From the NCBI RefSeq assembly GCF_003347635.1, contig NZ_QDFY01000021.1, forward strand, positions 1 through 45,164: a DNA stretch of 45,164 nt. The letters run 5' to 3'. Both the position numbers and the translations under genes were made by a program. The DNA comes from Sphingosinicella terrae. Its GTDB lineage: Bacteria; Pseudomonadota; Alphaproteobacteria; Sphingomonadales; Sphingomonadaceae. The number at the start of each line of letters is the position of its first letter. Positions within the stretch are counted from its first letter, which is position 1. The notes beneath the pieces were generated by a model. That model was not told the DNA's origin and ran no database searches. It was given only the letters and a program-made list of their open reading frames with translations. Positions 8,985 through 17,780 of the stretch are shown here, one piece after another.

Positions 8985-9874
8985 TCGGCCACCCCCACCA
9001 GTTCCGGGATACGCGCCGCGAGGTTGGCGGGAACAGTGATCAGATCCTCCTCCTCAAGTATGGCGAAGAAGGCGTCGTCGTCGATCAGGCTTCTGATCGC
9101 CTCCGTTATGAAACTCAGACGCGCCTTTGCGATCTCGGACCTCCTGATGAGATCCTGCTTGCGCTGGGTGTCCTCCTCGTATGCTTGGACAAGTGCCTGC
9201 GTTGACAGAGGGCGCTTCTGTCTGTGGTCCACACGGAGCCCTTTCCCGCGGCGGCGGCGCAGTTCGACCAGGCGTCGCGCCGCCACGAGCTTGCGGCCTT
9301 TGAGGAGGTTCTGTTCGTAGGCGCTCTGCAACGCTGCTTGCACTTCCGTGTCGTCCGCATCGGCTATCTGCACGGCCACCGTGATCGGGATCGCCCCGGA
9401 TTCCACGGCGCGTAGCAGGCGCTCCTCGCCCTTCCTGAGCAGTCGCATCACGCCGCTCACATATTCATAGGAGAGGCCCGTCTTCCTTCCGATTTCCTCG
9501 ATGGAGTAACCTCGCTCGCCCATCGCGGCGATGTCCTGGAGAAGATCCAGCGCCCGGTGCTGCCGTCGGGCGCAATTCTCCACGAGGCTCGAGACGAGGC
9601 AGTCGTCCTGATCCGCAGTGACGATCAGCGCCGGCACCTCCTCGTAGCCGAGGGTCCTGCAGGCCTCGAGCCGACCTTGGCCGCAGACGAGGTCATAGAA
9701 TGACTCGTCCCCTTGCTGGCGACGGGTGACAGTGATCGGTCGCTTGAGCCCGACGAGGGCTATGCTCTCGACGATTTCGTTGAAGATGCGGCGGTTGCGG
9801 ACGCGCGGATTAACGACGACGACCCGATCGACCGGGATCATCTCGACCCTCTGGGCTGGAGTGGCCTCGGTCAT
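8981..9874 (-). CDS. ParB-family protein (second gene of recombinase operon)
   Basis: 297-residue ParB/RepB-type protein with an N-terminal ParB domain (VDRVVVVNPRVRNRRIFNEI; then LVCGQGRLEACRTLG) and a central KorB/ParB-like helix-turn-helix (YSIEEIGRKTGLSYEYVSGVMRLL in two helices). A charged C-terminal region follows. It overlaps the serine recombinase gene by four bases (ATGA) and the next ParB-like gene by four bases. Two different ParB-like proteins in tandem without ParA is unusual for a partition system and suggests they act as DNA-binding partners of the recombinase. Confidence 0.82.
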   Translation of the reverse strand: MTEATPAQRVEMIPVDRVVVVNPRVRNRRIFNEIVESIALVGLKRPITVTRRQQGDESFYDLVCGQGRLEACRTLGYEEVPALIVTADQDDCLVSSLVENCARRQHRALDLLQDIAAMGERGYSIEEIGRKTGLSYEYVSGVMRLLRKGEERLLRAVESGAIPITVAVQIADADDTEVQAALQSAYEQNLLKGRKLVAARRLVELRRRRGKGLRVDHRQKRPLSTQALVQAYEEDTQRKQDLIRRSEIAKARLSFITEAIRSLIDDDAFFAILEEEDLITVPANLAARIPELVGVAE

Positions 9875-11430
9875 GCCGCCCTCCGGAGCATTTCACGCCG
9901 CGCCATCTCGTAGACTTTGTCGAGGGAGGTGAAGCGATAGGCATCCAGTGAGAGGCCGTTATACTCGCACAGGCGGATCACGGCCTCGCGGACGTCCAGG
10001 CTTGGCAACAGGTAGAAGTCGAGCGGATTCTGGTTCTCTCGGTCCATGCGGACTGCGATCGTCAGGTCGGGACGGAGGCTCCGGTCAAGCCGGATCTGCC
10101 AACGCAACGAACCCGCCGCGGTATGCCGGCACCTGACGACGACGAGTGAGGCGGTGAACTCGCCATTCACCCAGAGAAGGTCAGTGCCGCTGTCCTGCAG
10201 CACCCTCCCACCGGCTGTGCGGATTCCCTCGATCACTCCGGCGATGACCTCGGGATGCATGCGGCGAAGGGCCCGATTGATCTCGAGGTAGCGATAATCA
10301 TGCGCGGGCGAGAAGCCGACCAGGGTGTAAGCCCGCAGTAGGCTGCCAAACCGGCTGCGGAAGGCGCTGCTGGAAGGGCATTCTTCGCACTCGTCGATGA
10401 TTAGTCCGGAGAGGCTCCCATTCCGTTGGAGCAGCCGCGAGAGCCTCTCGAGCATCTGCTCGTCCGTGAGTCGCGCGGATCGAGCCGCTATGATTGCCCG
10501 AGCTTCCGCGAAGACAGCGGGATCGACGATCCCCTCGAACACGCCATCGCACCTTATCCAGTCCTCAGGCCGGTTTTCCTGCCGTGCCTGCTTCAGCTTG
10601 AAGGAGGTCCGCCCCCAAACGTTGTTGCCGATATACTTCTCGTTGATGAGGAGCTGGTGCACCGTTCCCCGCGTCCACGGGCGCGACAGGTCCGTGAGCA
10701 CGCCTCGGCCGTTGAGAATATCGGCGATCTCCGTCTCCGTCCGCCGCTCCTCGATGAACAGACGATAGACTTCGCGCACGACCGCCACTTCGTCGGGCGG
10801 CCCGGGAATCAGGATGACGCGGTCCGTGGTGATGCTCTTGTGTTCGCCCCGTCCCAGCTCGCCTTTCGCAGCTCCATTTTGGTCGACGAGGAGGCGCCTC
10901 AGGCCAAATCCGGCCGGACCTCCCTGCCGGAAGCCCCGCCGGATCAGATTGGACTGGCCGGCGAACACTTTGACCGAGAGTTCCCGGCTATATTCTCCTG
11001 CCATCGCCCGCTTCACCGTCTTGATGATGGACGATCCGATGCTGCCGTCATTCTCGAACTGCTCGGCGCAATAGTGAACCGCGATGCCTGCCTTCTTACA
11101 TGCCAGCTCGATTGCGGCGGCCTCGTCGGGATCTTGGAACCGGCCCCAGCGGCTGACGTCGTAGACGAGAATTACCTTGAACGCCGCGGACTTGGTCTCG
11201 ACCTCTGCGAGTAGCTGCTTGAGCGCATCTCGGCCGTCGAGACGGAGACCGCTCTTGCCTTCATCGGCGTAGGTTTTGACGATCTCGTAGCCGCGCTTCT
11301 CGGCGTAACGCCTGATCGCCGTCTGCTGATTGTCGGTCGAATATCTCTGATGCTCGGTGGACATCCGCACATATTCGGCGGCCGGCACCAGGGGATCGGC
11401 TGATTCAGACGTCTTATCCCAATTGATCAT
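9871..11430 (-). CDS. Serine recombinase, large type
   Basis: 519-residue resolvase/invertase-family recombinase. The catalytic domain (about 15-165) has the nucleophile S24 in YVRMSTEHQ, YADEGKSG and LVYDVSRWGR. A Recombinase domain (about 190-330) follows, with ILNGRGVLT, RPWTRGTVHQLLINEKYIGN, then a C-terminal part longer than a simple invertase. Large serine recombinases integrate, excise or invert DNA without phage integrase-type cofactors. It is the first gene of a coupled operon with two ParB-like proteins. It is a second recombinase besides the tyrosine integrase, so this cassette may be a nested element. No flanking repeats for it were found by eye. Confidence 0.9.
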   Translation of the reverse strand: MINWDKTSESADPLVPAAEYVRMSTEHQRYSTDNQQTAIRRYAEKRGYEIVKTYADEGKSGLRLDGRDALKQLLAEVETKSAAFKVILVYDVSRWGRFQDPDEAAAIELACKKAGIAVHYCAEQFENDGSIGSSIIKTVKRAMAGEYSRELSVKVFAGQSNLIRRGFRQGGPAGFGLRRLLVDQNGAAKGELGRGEHKSITTDRVILIPGPPDEVAVVREVYRLFIEERRTETEIADILNGRGVLTDLSRPWTRGTVHQLLINEKYIGNNVWGRTSFKLKQARQENRPEDWIRCDGVFEGIVDPAVFAEARAIIAARSARLTDEQMLERLSRLLQRNGSLSGLIIDECEECPSSSAFRSRFGSLLRAYTLVGFSPAHDYRYLEINRALRRMHPEVIAGVIEGIRTAGGRVLQDSGTDLLWVNGEFTASLVVVRCRHTAAGSLRWQIRLDRSLRPDLTIAVRMDRENQNPLDFYLLPSLDVREAVIRLCEYNGLSLDAYRFTSLDKVYEMARREMLRRAA

Positions 11431-11492
11431 GACCGCTCCTCCAGCAGCAGCTTGACGAGTCGCGGCAGCCCTAGATCATTGGAGCGGGAAAG

Positions 11493-11858
11493 ATGTTTCC
11501 GAAGACGGGCAACAAACTTCCGCCACGCTCGCGCGCCAGCGATGCATATGCTGAAGCGATCGCTGAGGCCCTTCGAACCGAGCTTGGCGCGTCCCACCGG
11601 GCAACCAAGACGCTGATGCGCTGGACGGGAGCCAGCGAACGCACAGCAAAGAACTGGCTCAGCGGGCGCTACGGTCCAAGCGGGTATCATCTCGTCCAGC
11701 TCGCGAGGGAGTCTGACATCGTCCTCGCGACCGTTCTCGCGCTCGCGGGACGCAATCATCACATGGTGGGTGCCGAGCTGCTGGGGATGCGAGACGCCCT
11801 CGCCCGCGTCGTGCAGCTTATCGATGCCACCCTGCCGAGCACGCGAGAACCTTCCTGA
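11493..11858 (+). CDS. Small HTH-like protein divergent from the recombinase operon
   Basis: 121-residue protein with a good ribosome binding site (GGAGCGGGAAAG) before the ATG. The middle, ATKTLMRWTGASERTAKNWL then SGRYGPSGYHLVQLARES, reads as a helix-turn-helix with a recognition helix and a following helix. It lies 62 bases from the recombinase start on the opposite strand, a typical place for a regulator of a divergent operon. It may control the recombinase-ParB-ParB genes. Proteins of this kind are common in alphaproteobacterial islands, but the function is inference. Confidence 0.65.
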   Translation: MFPKTGNKLPPRSRASDAYAEAIAEALRTELGASHRATKTLMRWTGASERTAKNWLSGRYGPSGYHLVQLARESDIVLATVLALAGRNHHMVGAELLGMRDALARVVQLIDATLPSTREPS

Positions 11859-12117
11859 GCCCGCACAGCCGTTTTCCGGGCCGTGACCTAGCTTGAATAG
11901 CGTGGAGCGCCGCCAGTGAAGTGCACCGGAAGTAGGACAGCCGCGCGCGCGAGGGACATGAGCACGCTGCACAGCTCCGAAAGGCGCGAAGGCTTTTCCT
12001 GGCGACTCGAAGGCGTGCTACCATGTCTGTGCTCATGCCGCGCCGTACGACCTCCGAAGTCGAAGCCGCGATCCGCACGACGATTGTGTCGGCCCGGGAT
12101 GCGGAGAGGGAAGGGGG

Positions 12118-12586
12118 GTGATCACCTATCTCGCGCGGGATCCCCGACAAGTGGACCTGAAGGGCAACATTGGCTGGCCGATCTATGTCGGTCAGTCGAA
12201 GGTTGGGGAAGCGGGTTCGCAATCATCTGCGCACGTCAGAGAAGCAGGCGCGAGCGCATGACTCCGTCAGGACGCGGATCAGCAAGATCCTCCACGAGTG
12301 GCATGTGCTGATCTTCGAAGTGCTCGACCGTCAGCCCACACGACTCGTGTCCCTCCTCTCCAAGACCAACTTTGCCGCTCATGCCGTAGGAGCGGCTATA
12401 ACACCTCCAATCTTCGACTCCTGCAGAACGCGGCGGGTCCGCCCGATCATCAGGCACGAGATACGCACGAATTGGCTTTGGGAATTCAGCCTCGAGGAGG
12501 TGGCCGCAGACGGGATCCGGGTTCGGCTCGGCTGCCGGCAGTGCCGTGGAACGCTCCCGACCGATCTTCGCATTCCGAACGGCTAG
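12118..12586 (+). pseudogene. Frameshifted GIY-YIG nuclease remnant
   Basis: A frame opening with GTG at 12118 gives a short sequence containing GWPIYVGQSK, which resembles the GIY-YIG core. It then runs into a stop near 12259. One extra base near 12202 would join it to the frame that continues RLGKRVRNHL and runs to a stop at 12584-12586, passing HEWHVLIFEVLDRQPTRL. The arginine and following helix are placed as in GIY-YIG nucleases. The simplest reading is a gene broken by a single-base frameshift. A sequencing error is the alternative. Confidence 0.45.
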
Positions 12587-12807
12587 ACACGCCGCCGAAG
12601 GATCTTCGCGCAATCCGCGACGATCCCCTGGGGGATGGTCGAGCCCTTCACCGTCTGCGGCCGGCGGGGCGGGCGCTTCGTTGGCTTGGAGGTGCCCTGA
12701 GTTCCAGCGCGATGGCGCGGCGGCGCCGCGCCTGGAGGAGAGGAGGCGGTCACCGGACGAGCGACGGGTGCGGAGAGGCCGCACCGGCTCTTACTCGGAG
12801 ATCTTCC

Positions 12808-14895
12808 ATGATCAGGACGATACCTTTGAACAAACTGATGCCGAGCCCCCGCAACGTGCGGCGGGCGACGCACGAGCAGGCCGATCTTCAGCTGAAGGCG
12901 GATATCGAAGCGAGGGGGTTGCTGCAGAACCTCGTCGTCGCCTCGAGCCGCAAGCCCAGGGGCCGATTCACCGTCGAGGCCGGCGGCCGCCGCTTCCGTG
13001 CGCTCGCCAGCCTCGCCAAGGAGGGAAAGCTGCCGGCTGACCACGAGGTCTGCTGCCTCGTCGTCGACGGCGCCCCGGCGGCAGTGCAGGAAGCGGGCCT
13101 TGCCGAAAACTTCCAGCGGCTCGCCATGAATCCGGCCGACGAGTGTCTGGCGTTCGGACAGCTGATCGAGCAGGGGGCCGACGTCGAGGGTGTCGCCCGC
13201 CGGTTTGGGCTCACCGTGCGGTTCGTCGAGGGGCGACTGCGGCTCGCGAACCTCGCGCCTGTGGTGTTCGAGGCGCTCGGCGCCGGCGAGATCACGCTCG
13301 ACGTCGCTAAGGCCTATGGAGCGACGCCCGACCGGGAGCGGCAGGCGTTCGTCTTCGAGCAGGTGAGCCGCAGCTACATGGCGCAGCATCCCGACAGCAT
13401 CCGCCGGATGATGACGCAGGCGACGGTGAGCGCGAGCGATCGACGGGCGCGGTTCGTCGGCGAGGAGGCCTATGTGGCGGCGGGGGGCCGCATCGAGCGG
13501 GACCTGTTCTCGGACGAGGACGACGCGCGCTGGCTCGACATTGCCCTGCTCGAGCGGCTCGCCACGGACAAGCTTGAGGCGCTCGCCACCGACAAGGCGG
13601 AGGAACTGGGTCTCGCCTGGGTCCGGCCGGCGCTCGAGTCCTGGATTGGCCATCCCGCGACCGCCGGCCTGCAGCGGGTCGCGCCCGAGCGCGAGCCGCT
13701 GACCGAAAACGAGGCCTGCCGCATCGAGACCGCCCATGCGGAGATCGAGGCACTGATCGCCGTCATTGACGACGAGGAGACCGCCGACGACGTACGGCAG
13801 GAGGCCGAGGAGAAGGCGGAAGCGCTGGAACGGGAGATCGCCGCGCTTCGGCACAAGCCGGCGATCATCGACGAGGCGCTGCGGCCGAAGCTCGGCGCCT
13901 TTCTCCAGCTCGACGACAGCGGCGCGCCGGTGCTGGGTTCCGTGTTCTACTCGGAAGCCACGGACCACAAGGACGAGGAGCCGGGGGACGACACCGGCGT
14001 CGACCGACCCGATACTCCCGCCCCCGTCAAGGAGCCGGAGCCCCAGGACCGTCCGCAGGCGATCTCCCGCGCTCTCCTCGACGAGCTGGCGATCCAGCGG
14101 CGGGACGTGCTCGCGGTCCATGTCGCCGCCGATCCGGGGCTGGCTCTCGATCTGGCCATCTTCCTGATGGTAGACCGGGATGCGGGACATTCGAGCGGGA
14201 GGAGTGGGTCGTCGCTGCTCGCGCTTCAGCCTTCCGATCCCGTGTTCGGGTTCAAGACGCCCGACGCTCCGGCGACGGTGGCGCGGGCGCAGGCGGTGGA
14301 GGCGCTCGAGCGCAGCTGGACGGAAGGCGCGACGCGCGGCGAGCGCTTCGATGCATTCCGCGCCTTGCCGGAGGAAGCGCGAGCGGCCTGGCTCAGTCAC
14401 GCCGTCGCGCGGACGCTGGAGGCGAGCGCCAACTCCGCCGAAAGGATGTGCCCCTTCCACGACCATGTCGGAGCGCTGCTGGAGATCGACGTTGCCAAAT
14501 GGTGGCGGCCGACCGGCGTCAACTATTTCGACCGGGTGCCGAAGGCGGTGACGCTCGCGGCGCTGGAGGAGGTCGGCGGCCCCTCTTTCGCCTCCCGCTA
14601 TGCAGGACTGAAAAAGGCGCAGCTCTCGCAGTCGGCGGAGCGGATCTTCGCCGGCGACTTCATCGCGGATGTGGAGGTGAAGGAGCGGGCACTGGACTGG
14701 GTTCCGGAGCCGATGCGATTCGCGCCGCCCGCGGCATCCTCCGTTCCCGCCGCGGACGAGACTCCGCCGTGGGAAGACGAGCCTGCGGCGGCTCCAGACA
14801 AGGATCTGCCGGCCGAAACGGCGCCCGAGAGTGGAGGAGGCGCGCCGGAGGCGGGCGGCGATGAGCCGTCCGAGACGATCGAGGAAGCGGCCTGA
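12808..14895 (+). CDS. Large ParB-family protein of the island backbone
   Basis: 695-residue ParB/Spo0J-type protein, start ATG at 12808 with GGAG seven bases upstream; the frame is open further upstream but that part is not protein-like. The ParB nuclease-like domain is at the N-terminus (IPLNKLMPSPRNVR, then FTVEAGGRRFRALASL and VQEAGLAENFQRLAMNP), followed by a KorB-type helix-turn-helix (VEGVARRFGLTVRFVEGRLR). A coiled-coil-like acidic stretch lies near 310-360, and the Pro/Glu-rich C-terminus shows no domain I know. In sphingomonad plasmids and islands a protein of this shape usually precedes ardC, DUF2493 and ssb genes, as here. It probably aids stable maintenance of the excised form, though no ParA is present. 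Confidence 0.85.
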   Translation: MIRTIPLNKLMPSPRNVRRATHEQADLQLKADIEARGLLQNLVVASSRKPRGRFTVEAGGRRFRALASLAKEGKLPADHEVCCLVVDGAPAAVQEAGLAENFQRLAMNPADECLAFGQLIEQGADVEGVARRFGLTVRFVEGRLRLANLAPVVFEALGAGEITLDVAKAYGATPDRERQAFVFEQVSRSYMAQHPDSIRRMMTQATVSASDRRARFVGEEAYVAAGGRIERDLFSDEDDARWLDIALLERLATDKLEALATDKAEELGLAWVRPALESWIGHPATAGLQRVAPEREPLTENEACRIETAHAEIEALIAVIDDEETADDVRQEAEEKAEALEREIAALRHKPAIIDEALRPKLGAFLQLDDSGAPVLGSVFYSEATDHKDEEPGDDTGVDRPDTPAPVKEPEPQDRPQAISRALLDELAIQRRDVLAVHVAADPGLALDLAIFLMVDRDAGHSSGRSGSSLLALQPSDPVFGFKTPDAPATVARAQAVEALERSWTEGATRGERFDAFRALPEEARAAWLSHAVARTLEASANSAERMCPFHDHVGALLEIDVAKWWRPTGVNYFDRVPKAVTLAALEEVGGPSFASRYAGLKKAQLSQSAERIFAGDFIADVEVKERALDWVPEPMRFAPPAASSVPAADETPPWEDEPAAAPDKDLPAETAPESGGGAPEAGGDEPSETIEEAA

Positions 14896-14918
14896 GGCCT
14901 TCCACGACTTTCTCAGGG

Positions 14919-14936
14919 GCGGCGCTCCGGCGCCGC
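14919..14936 (+). terminator. Stem-loop after the large ParB gene
   Basis: A perfect 7-bp GC stem (GCGGCGC / GCGCCGC) with a TCCG loop, 24 bases after the stop codon. There is no T run, so it is a weak intrinsic terminator candidate or an RNA-stabilizing hairpin. Confidence 0.35.
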
Positions 14937-15559
14937 TCCGCACTCTCGTCACTGGCTGGGGGCAGCCACCGGAACTTGTGAGAACTGGCCAGAGGGCTTG
15001 CCCAAGAGGGATATGCAGGCACGCCCTACTTTCCGCCGCGATCAACCCGGACCCCACGGCGCTTGGCTGAGGAGCCTCACTGAGCCGGCCGTCATCACCC
15101 GTCCGGACGGGCGACGGATCGCTCACAGGAGATTGGCGACGACGGCGCCAAGTTCGAAATGATCGCCGCCCGGTGTCCCTGCCGTCCTCAACCCGTGGCG
15201 AGCTTATTCCAATCGCGAACGATTAGGAGCGATATCGGACGGATCACAACCGCCCATCTGGCTGACTCGGCACTCTGCCTGCTACTAGGCGATTGAGACC
15301 GGATCAAACGTCGTGAGATTGGCCCGGGGCGCTGACCCGCTTGCCCCAACCTGACGACCGGCTCGTGTTGCGTTCTCCCTATCGGAGCGGCGGACGCGGA
15401 ATCCCGATGTTACCTAAGTGGCTCCGAGCCACGGCGCATAGCGTGGGACCGCGTCCGTTTGCGCTAGTAAACATCATACTGGTCCTTGGATGCAAAAAAA
15501 CCCAGGGTTTGGAGCCTCACCATCGTCATACCACCCGTCCAACGACGGAGATTTGACGC
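14937..15559 (+). other. Gene-free stretch, probable IS110 left end with candidate bridge RNA
   Basis: No believable gene lies in these 620 bases. The right part directly precedes an IS110-family transposase gene. Elements of the IS110 group carry a long non-coding left end there that encodes the bridge RNA guiding target choice (established for IS621 and relatives). A small palindrome, AAACCCAGGGTTT, lies at about 15497-15510. I could not fix the element boundary or fold the RNA by eye, so the ncRNA is a prediction from family knowledge. Confidence 0.45.
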
Positions 15560-16633
15560 ATGGCAGTCGGTGAATTCTGGGTAGGTCTCGATCTCGGGCA
15601 CGAGAGCATCAGTGTTTGCGTAGTGGACAACTCAGGCGCAGTCCTGCGCGAGCAGGATTGTGCCACGAGCCTTGCTGACGTTGTGGAGTCCCTTGCGCCA
15701 TTTCCAATGGCGTCAATCGGCCTCATCGCCGTCGAGGCGGGGGCCGCAACCCACATTGTGCGGAAGCTTCGCGACCGAGGGTTTCCGGTGGGAATTTTCG
15801 ATGCGCGGAAGGCGAGGCGATTTCTCGCGATCCGCCGTAATAAGACAGATTGCGGAGACGCGAGGGGCTTGGCCGACATGGCTCGCCTGGGGCAGCACAC
15901 GGTCTCCCAGGTTTACCTGAAGAGCCTGGAGTGTCAGGAAATCCGATCGCAGATCGTCCTGCGGCATCGGGCGGTAAAGGTACGGGTGTCGCTCGAGGCC
16001 GGCCTCCGTTCACGCCTCAGACTCTTCGGCCGCTTAGTCGAGATGCCGAGCGGGAACCGCCCTGTCCGAAAACGGGTAGAAGCCGAGGTGGCAGCGATCC
16101 GGGAAGAGGACGGATTCGATCTATGGCCGGAGCTGGAACCGCTGGTTGCGGTCTGCGACAGCCTTCGAGCGTTCATTGCGGACGCTGATAAGCAGATCGA
16201 GCGCCGAGCACACGCGCATCCCGTGTGCCGCCTCTTGATGGAGGTGCCAGGCGTGGGAGCGCTTAGTGCTCTGTCATTCTACAGTGCGATCGAAGATCCT
16301 CATCGGTTCAAGCGGAACAGCGATGTGGGCGCGTACCTCGGGCTCGTGCCTCGACGCTATCAGTCCGGTGATAACAACCGGACCCTGGGCATAACCAAGA
16401 GCGGAAACAAGTTGACGCGTTCCCATCTGGCGACGGCGGCTTTGATCCTGCGATCTCGCGGCCGCGACTGCGCCTTGAAGGAATGGGGTCTTCAGCTGAA
16501 AGATCGAATCGGCTCGTCCCGTTCGCGTGTTGCATTGGCGAGAAAGCTGGCGATCGTGCTGCTAGCCATGTGGAAGACAAACACGCCATTTGAAGCCTAC
16601 CCTCCTCGCGGGACGAGGATTCCCAAAGGCTAG
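15560..16633 (+). CDS. IS110-family transposase
   Basis: 357-residue DEDD recombinase of an IS110-family insertion sequence. The RuvC-like domain shows D11 in VGLDLGHES, E59 in IAVEAGAA, and D97 and D100 in NKTDCGDARGLA. The C-terminal Tnp domain has EVPGVGALSALSF, GAYLGLVPRRYQSGD (S269 is where the catalytic serine is expected) and GITKSGNKLTRSHLATAA. The gene is full length with no frameshift. The element has split the usual backbone order between the large ParB gene and the LuxR/ArdC genes. Exact IS ends are not resolved; this family makes no target duplication and often lacks terminal inverted repeats. Confidence 0.92.
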   Translation: MAVGEFWVGLDLGHESISVCVVDNSGAVLREQDCATSLADVVESLAPFPMASIGLIAVEAGAATHIVRKLRDRGFPVGIFDARKARRFLAIRRNKTDCGDARGLADMARLGQHTVSQVYLKSLECQEIRSQIVLRHRAVKVRVSLEAGLRSRLRLFGRLVEMPSGNRPVRKRVEAEVAAIREEDGFDLWPELEPLVAVCDSLRAFIADADKQIERRAHAHPVCRLLMEVPGVGALSALSFYSAIEDPHRFKRNSDVGAYLGLVPRRYQSGDNNRTLGITKSGNKLTRSHLATAALILRSRGRDCALKEWGLQLKDRIGSSRSRVALARKLAIVLLAMWKTNTPFEAYPPRGTRIPKG

Positions 16634-16740
16634 CCTTTGCATGGACCCATGGCTGTCGCGGCCCGCGCGTAAGCCGGAGACGTTCAGCGTTAAGCTGCCT
16701 CAGCCTGCCTGCGACGCGCTAGACGTGCCAAGCGGAGAGA

Positions 16741-17484
16741 CTATCGCTTGAAGATGTCGAGGAAGGAGATGGTGCCGCTGAACAGCGCATGGGCGACCAA
16801 CTGAGATCGGCTTACTGCATCGTAGTTTGCCCGGGCCTGCTTCACGTACTGATGCACTGTCTCCGTGCTGATGCCGAGGATCGTCGCGATCTCCGAATCC
16901 GACTTTCCGCGAGCGACCCAGATCAAGCAGTCACGCTCGCGGTCCGAGAAGCGGGCAGGGTCGGCTCGCTTCTGATGATCGCGCTTCACGAGCCGTCTTG
17001 CCGCCTCGAAAGCGAATGCGCCCACCAGTTGCGCCGTCGCGAAGTGCTCCGCTGAGAGCGGCCGGCCGCGAGCAGTCGCGAACGAGCAGGAGCCGTTCAC
17101 CTCTCCCGGGACGTGCGCCGGCACGGTATAGCCTTCTTCAAGGCCTTGCCGAGCGGCCGCGTCGAGCAGCGCGCGATCCATGCGCGTGAGCGGGATCATC
17201 TTCGGCAGCTGCGACCATGTGAAGCCGACCAGCGTCGTTTGGCAGGCCCGGTGAACGGGATCGGTCCGCCCCAGCAGCTTGCGATCGTAATAGCGCTCCC
17301 ATTCCTCGGGATAATTGTGGATTCGAATGGCAGGCTCCGATGAGCGGCGCAGATCCACATGATGGGTGAGTGCGAAGTGCCGGAAGCCCAGCTCTCTGGT
17401 GATTTCCGCAAGGATCGTCCGCAGTTCCGCCTGCGTGTCGGCGGCGTTCATGTCGCCGACAAAGGCACTGACCCGTTCGAACAT
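16741..17484 (-). CDS. LuxR-type quorum-sensing regulator (solo)
   Basis: 247-residue transcription factor with an N-terminal autoinducer-binding domain and a C-terminal GerE/LuxR helix-turn-helix (about 178-233: FSDRERDCLIWVARGKSDSEI, then STETVHQYVKQAR). Signal-pocket residues are kept: W62, Y66, D75, P76, W90 and G118, the positions that contact acyl-homoserine lactone in TraR/LuxR. No LuxI-type synthase is in the island, so it would listen to a signal made elsewhere. Its place next to ardC and the transfer genes suggests density control of mobilization, as TraR does on Ti plasmids. A matching palindrome and promoter lie upstream at 17646-17690. Confidence 0.9.
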   Translation of the reverse strand: MFERVSAFVGDMNAADTQAELRTILAEITRELGFRHFALTHHVDLRRSSEPAIRIHNYPEEWERYYDRKLLGRTDPVHRACQTTLVGFTWSQLPKMIPLTRMDRALLDAAARQGLEEGYTVPAHVPGEVNGSCSFATARGRPLSAEHFATAQLVGAFAFEAARRLVKRDHQKRADPARFSDRERDCLIWVARGKSDSEIATILGISTETVHQYVKQARANYDAVSRSQLVAHALFSGTISFLDIFKR

Positions 17485-17645
17485 GCCGAACCGCTGCGTT
17501 CCGCACGGTCACGAGGGGCGTCCCAAGCGCCGAGTCCACGTGCCGCCCTCTTGAGGCCGCCTCCCGGGATCTCACTCCGAGAGAGTGGCCATCGATGGCC
17601 GTGTCAGTGCTCGCCGAACAAGTCAGCGAGCTTGTCCACGATCAG

Positions 17646-17690
17646 AGTATGACAAGATATAGTATCGCTCTTCAACCCCCCAATTGGGGG
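17646..17690 (-). promoter_or_regulatory. Palindromic operator and promoter upstream of luxR
   Basis: A perfect 14-bp palindrome (CCCCCAATTGGGGG, 17677-17690) ends one base before a minus-strand -35-like TTGAAG (17675-17670). After 18 bases follows a -10-like CATACT (17651-17646). The palindrome would be centred near -44, as expected for a LuxR-family activator site. It also lies upstream of the divergent ardC gene. The symmetry is seen; binding by the LuxR protein is inference. Confidence 0.5.
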
Positions 17691-17780
17691 AATAGCTTAA
17701 CCTAAGGTAGGACATGAAAAGGAGAGGGAGCTTCCGAAATCGCGGCTCGATTCGAGCCGGTCAGATTGGGGAGACTCCCG

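Noticed and set aside
11427-11972. Minus-strand frame ending in a four-base overlap with the serine recombinase start
   Set aside because: Most of it is antisense to the HTH-like gene. Only the last 20 or so residues look protein-like, which could be a trace of a lost upstream gene but is too little to annotate.
12583-15126. Very long open frame (over 800 codons) on the minus strand
   Set aside because: It lies exactly opposite the large ParB gene, is rich in Arg/Gly/Leu with no domain, and is a shadow of GC-rich coding sequence.
15341-15556. 71-codon frame upstream of the IS110 transposase
   Set aside because: It lies in the expected non-coding left end of the insertion sequence and has no protein character.
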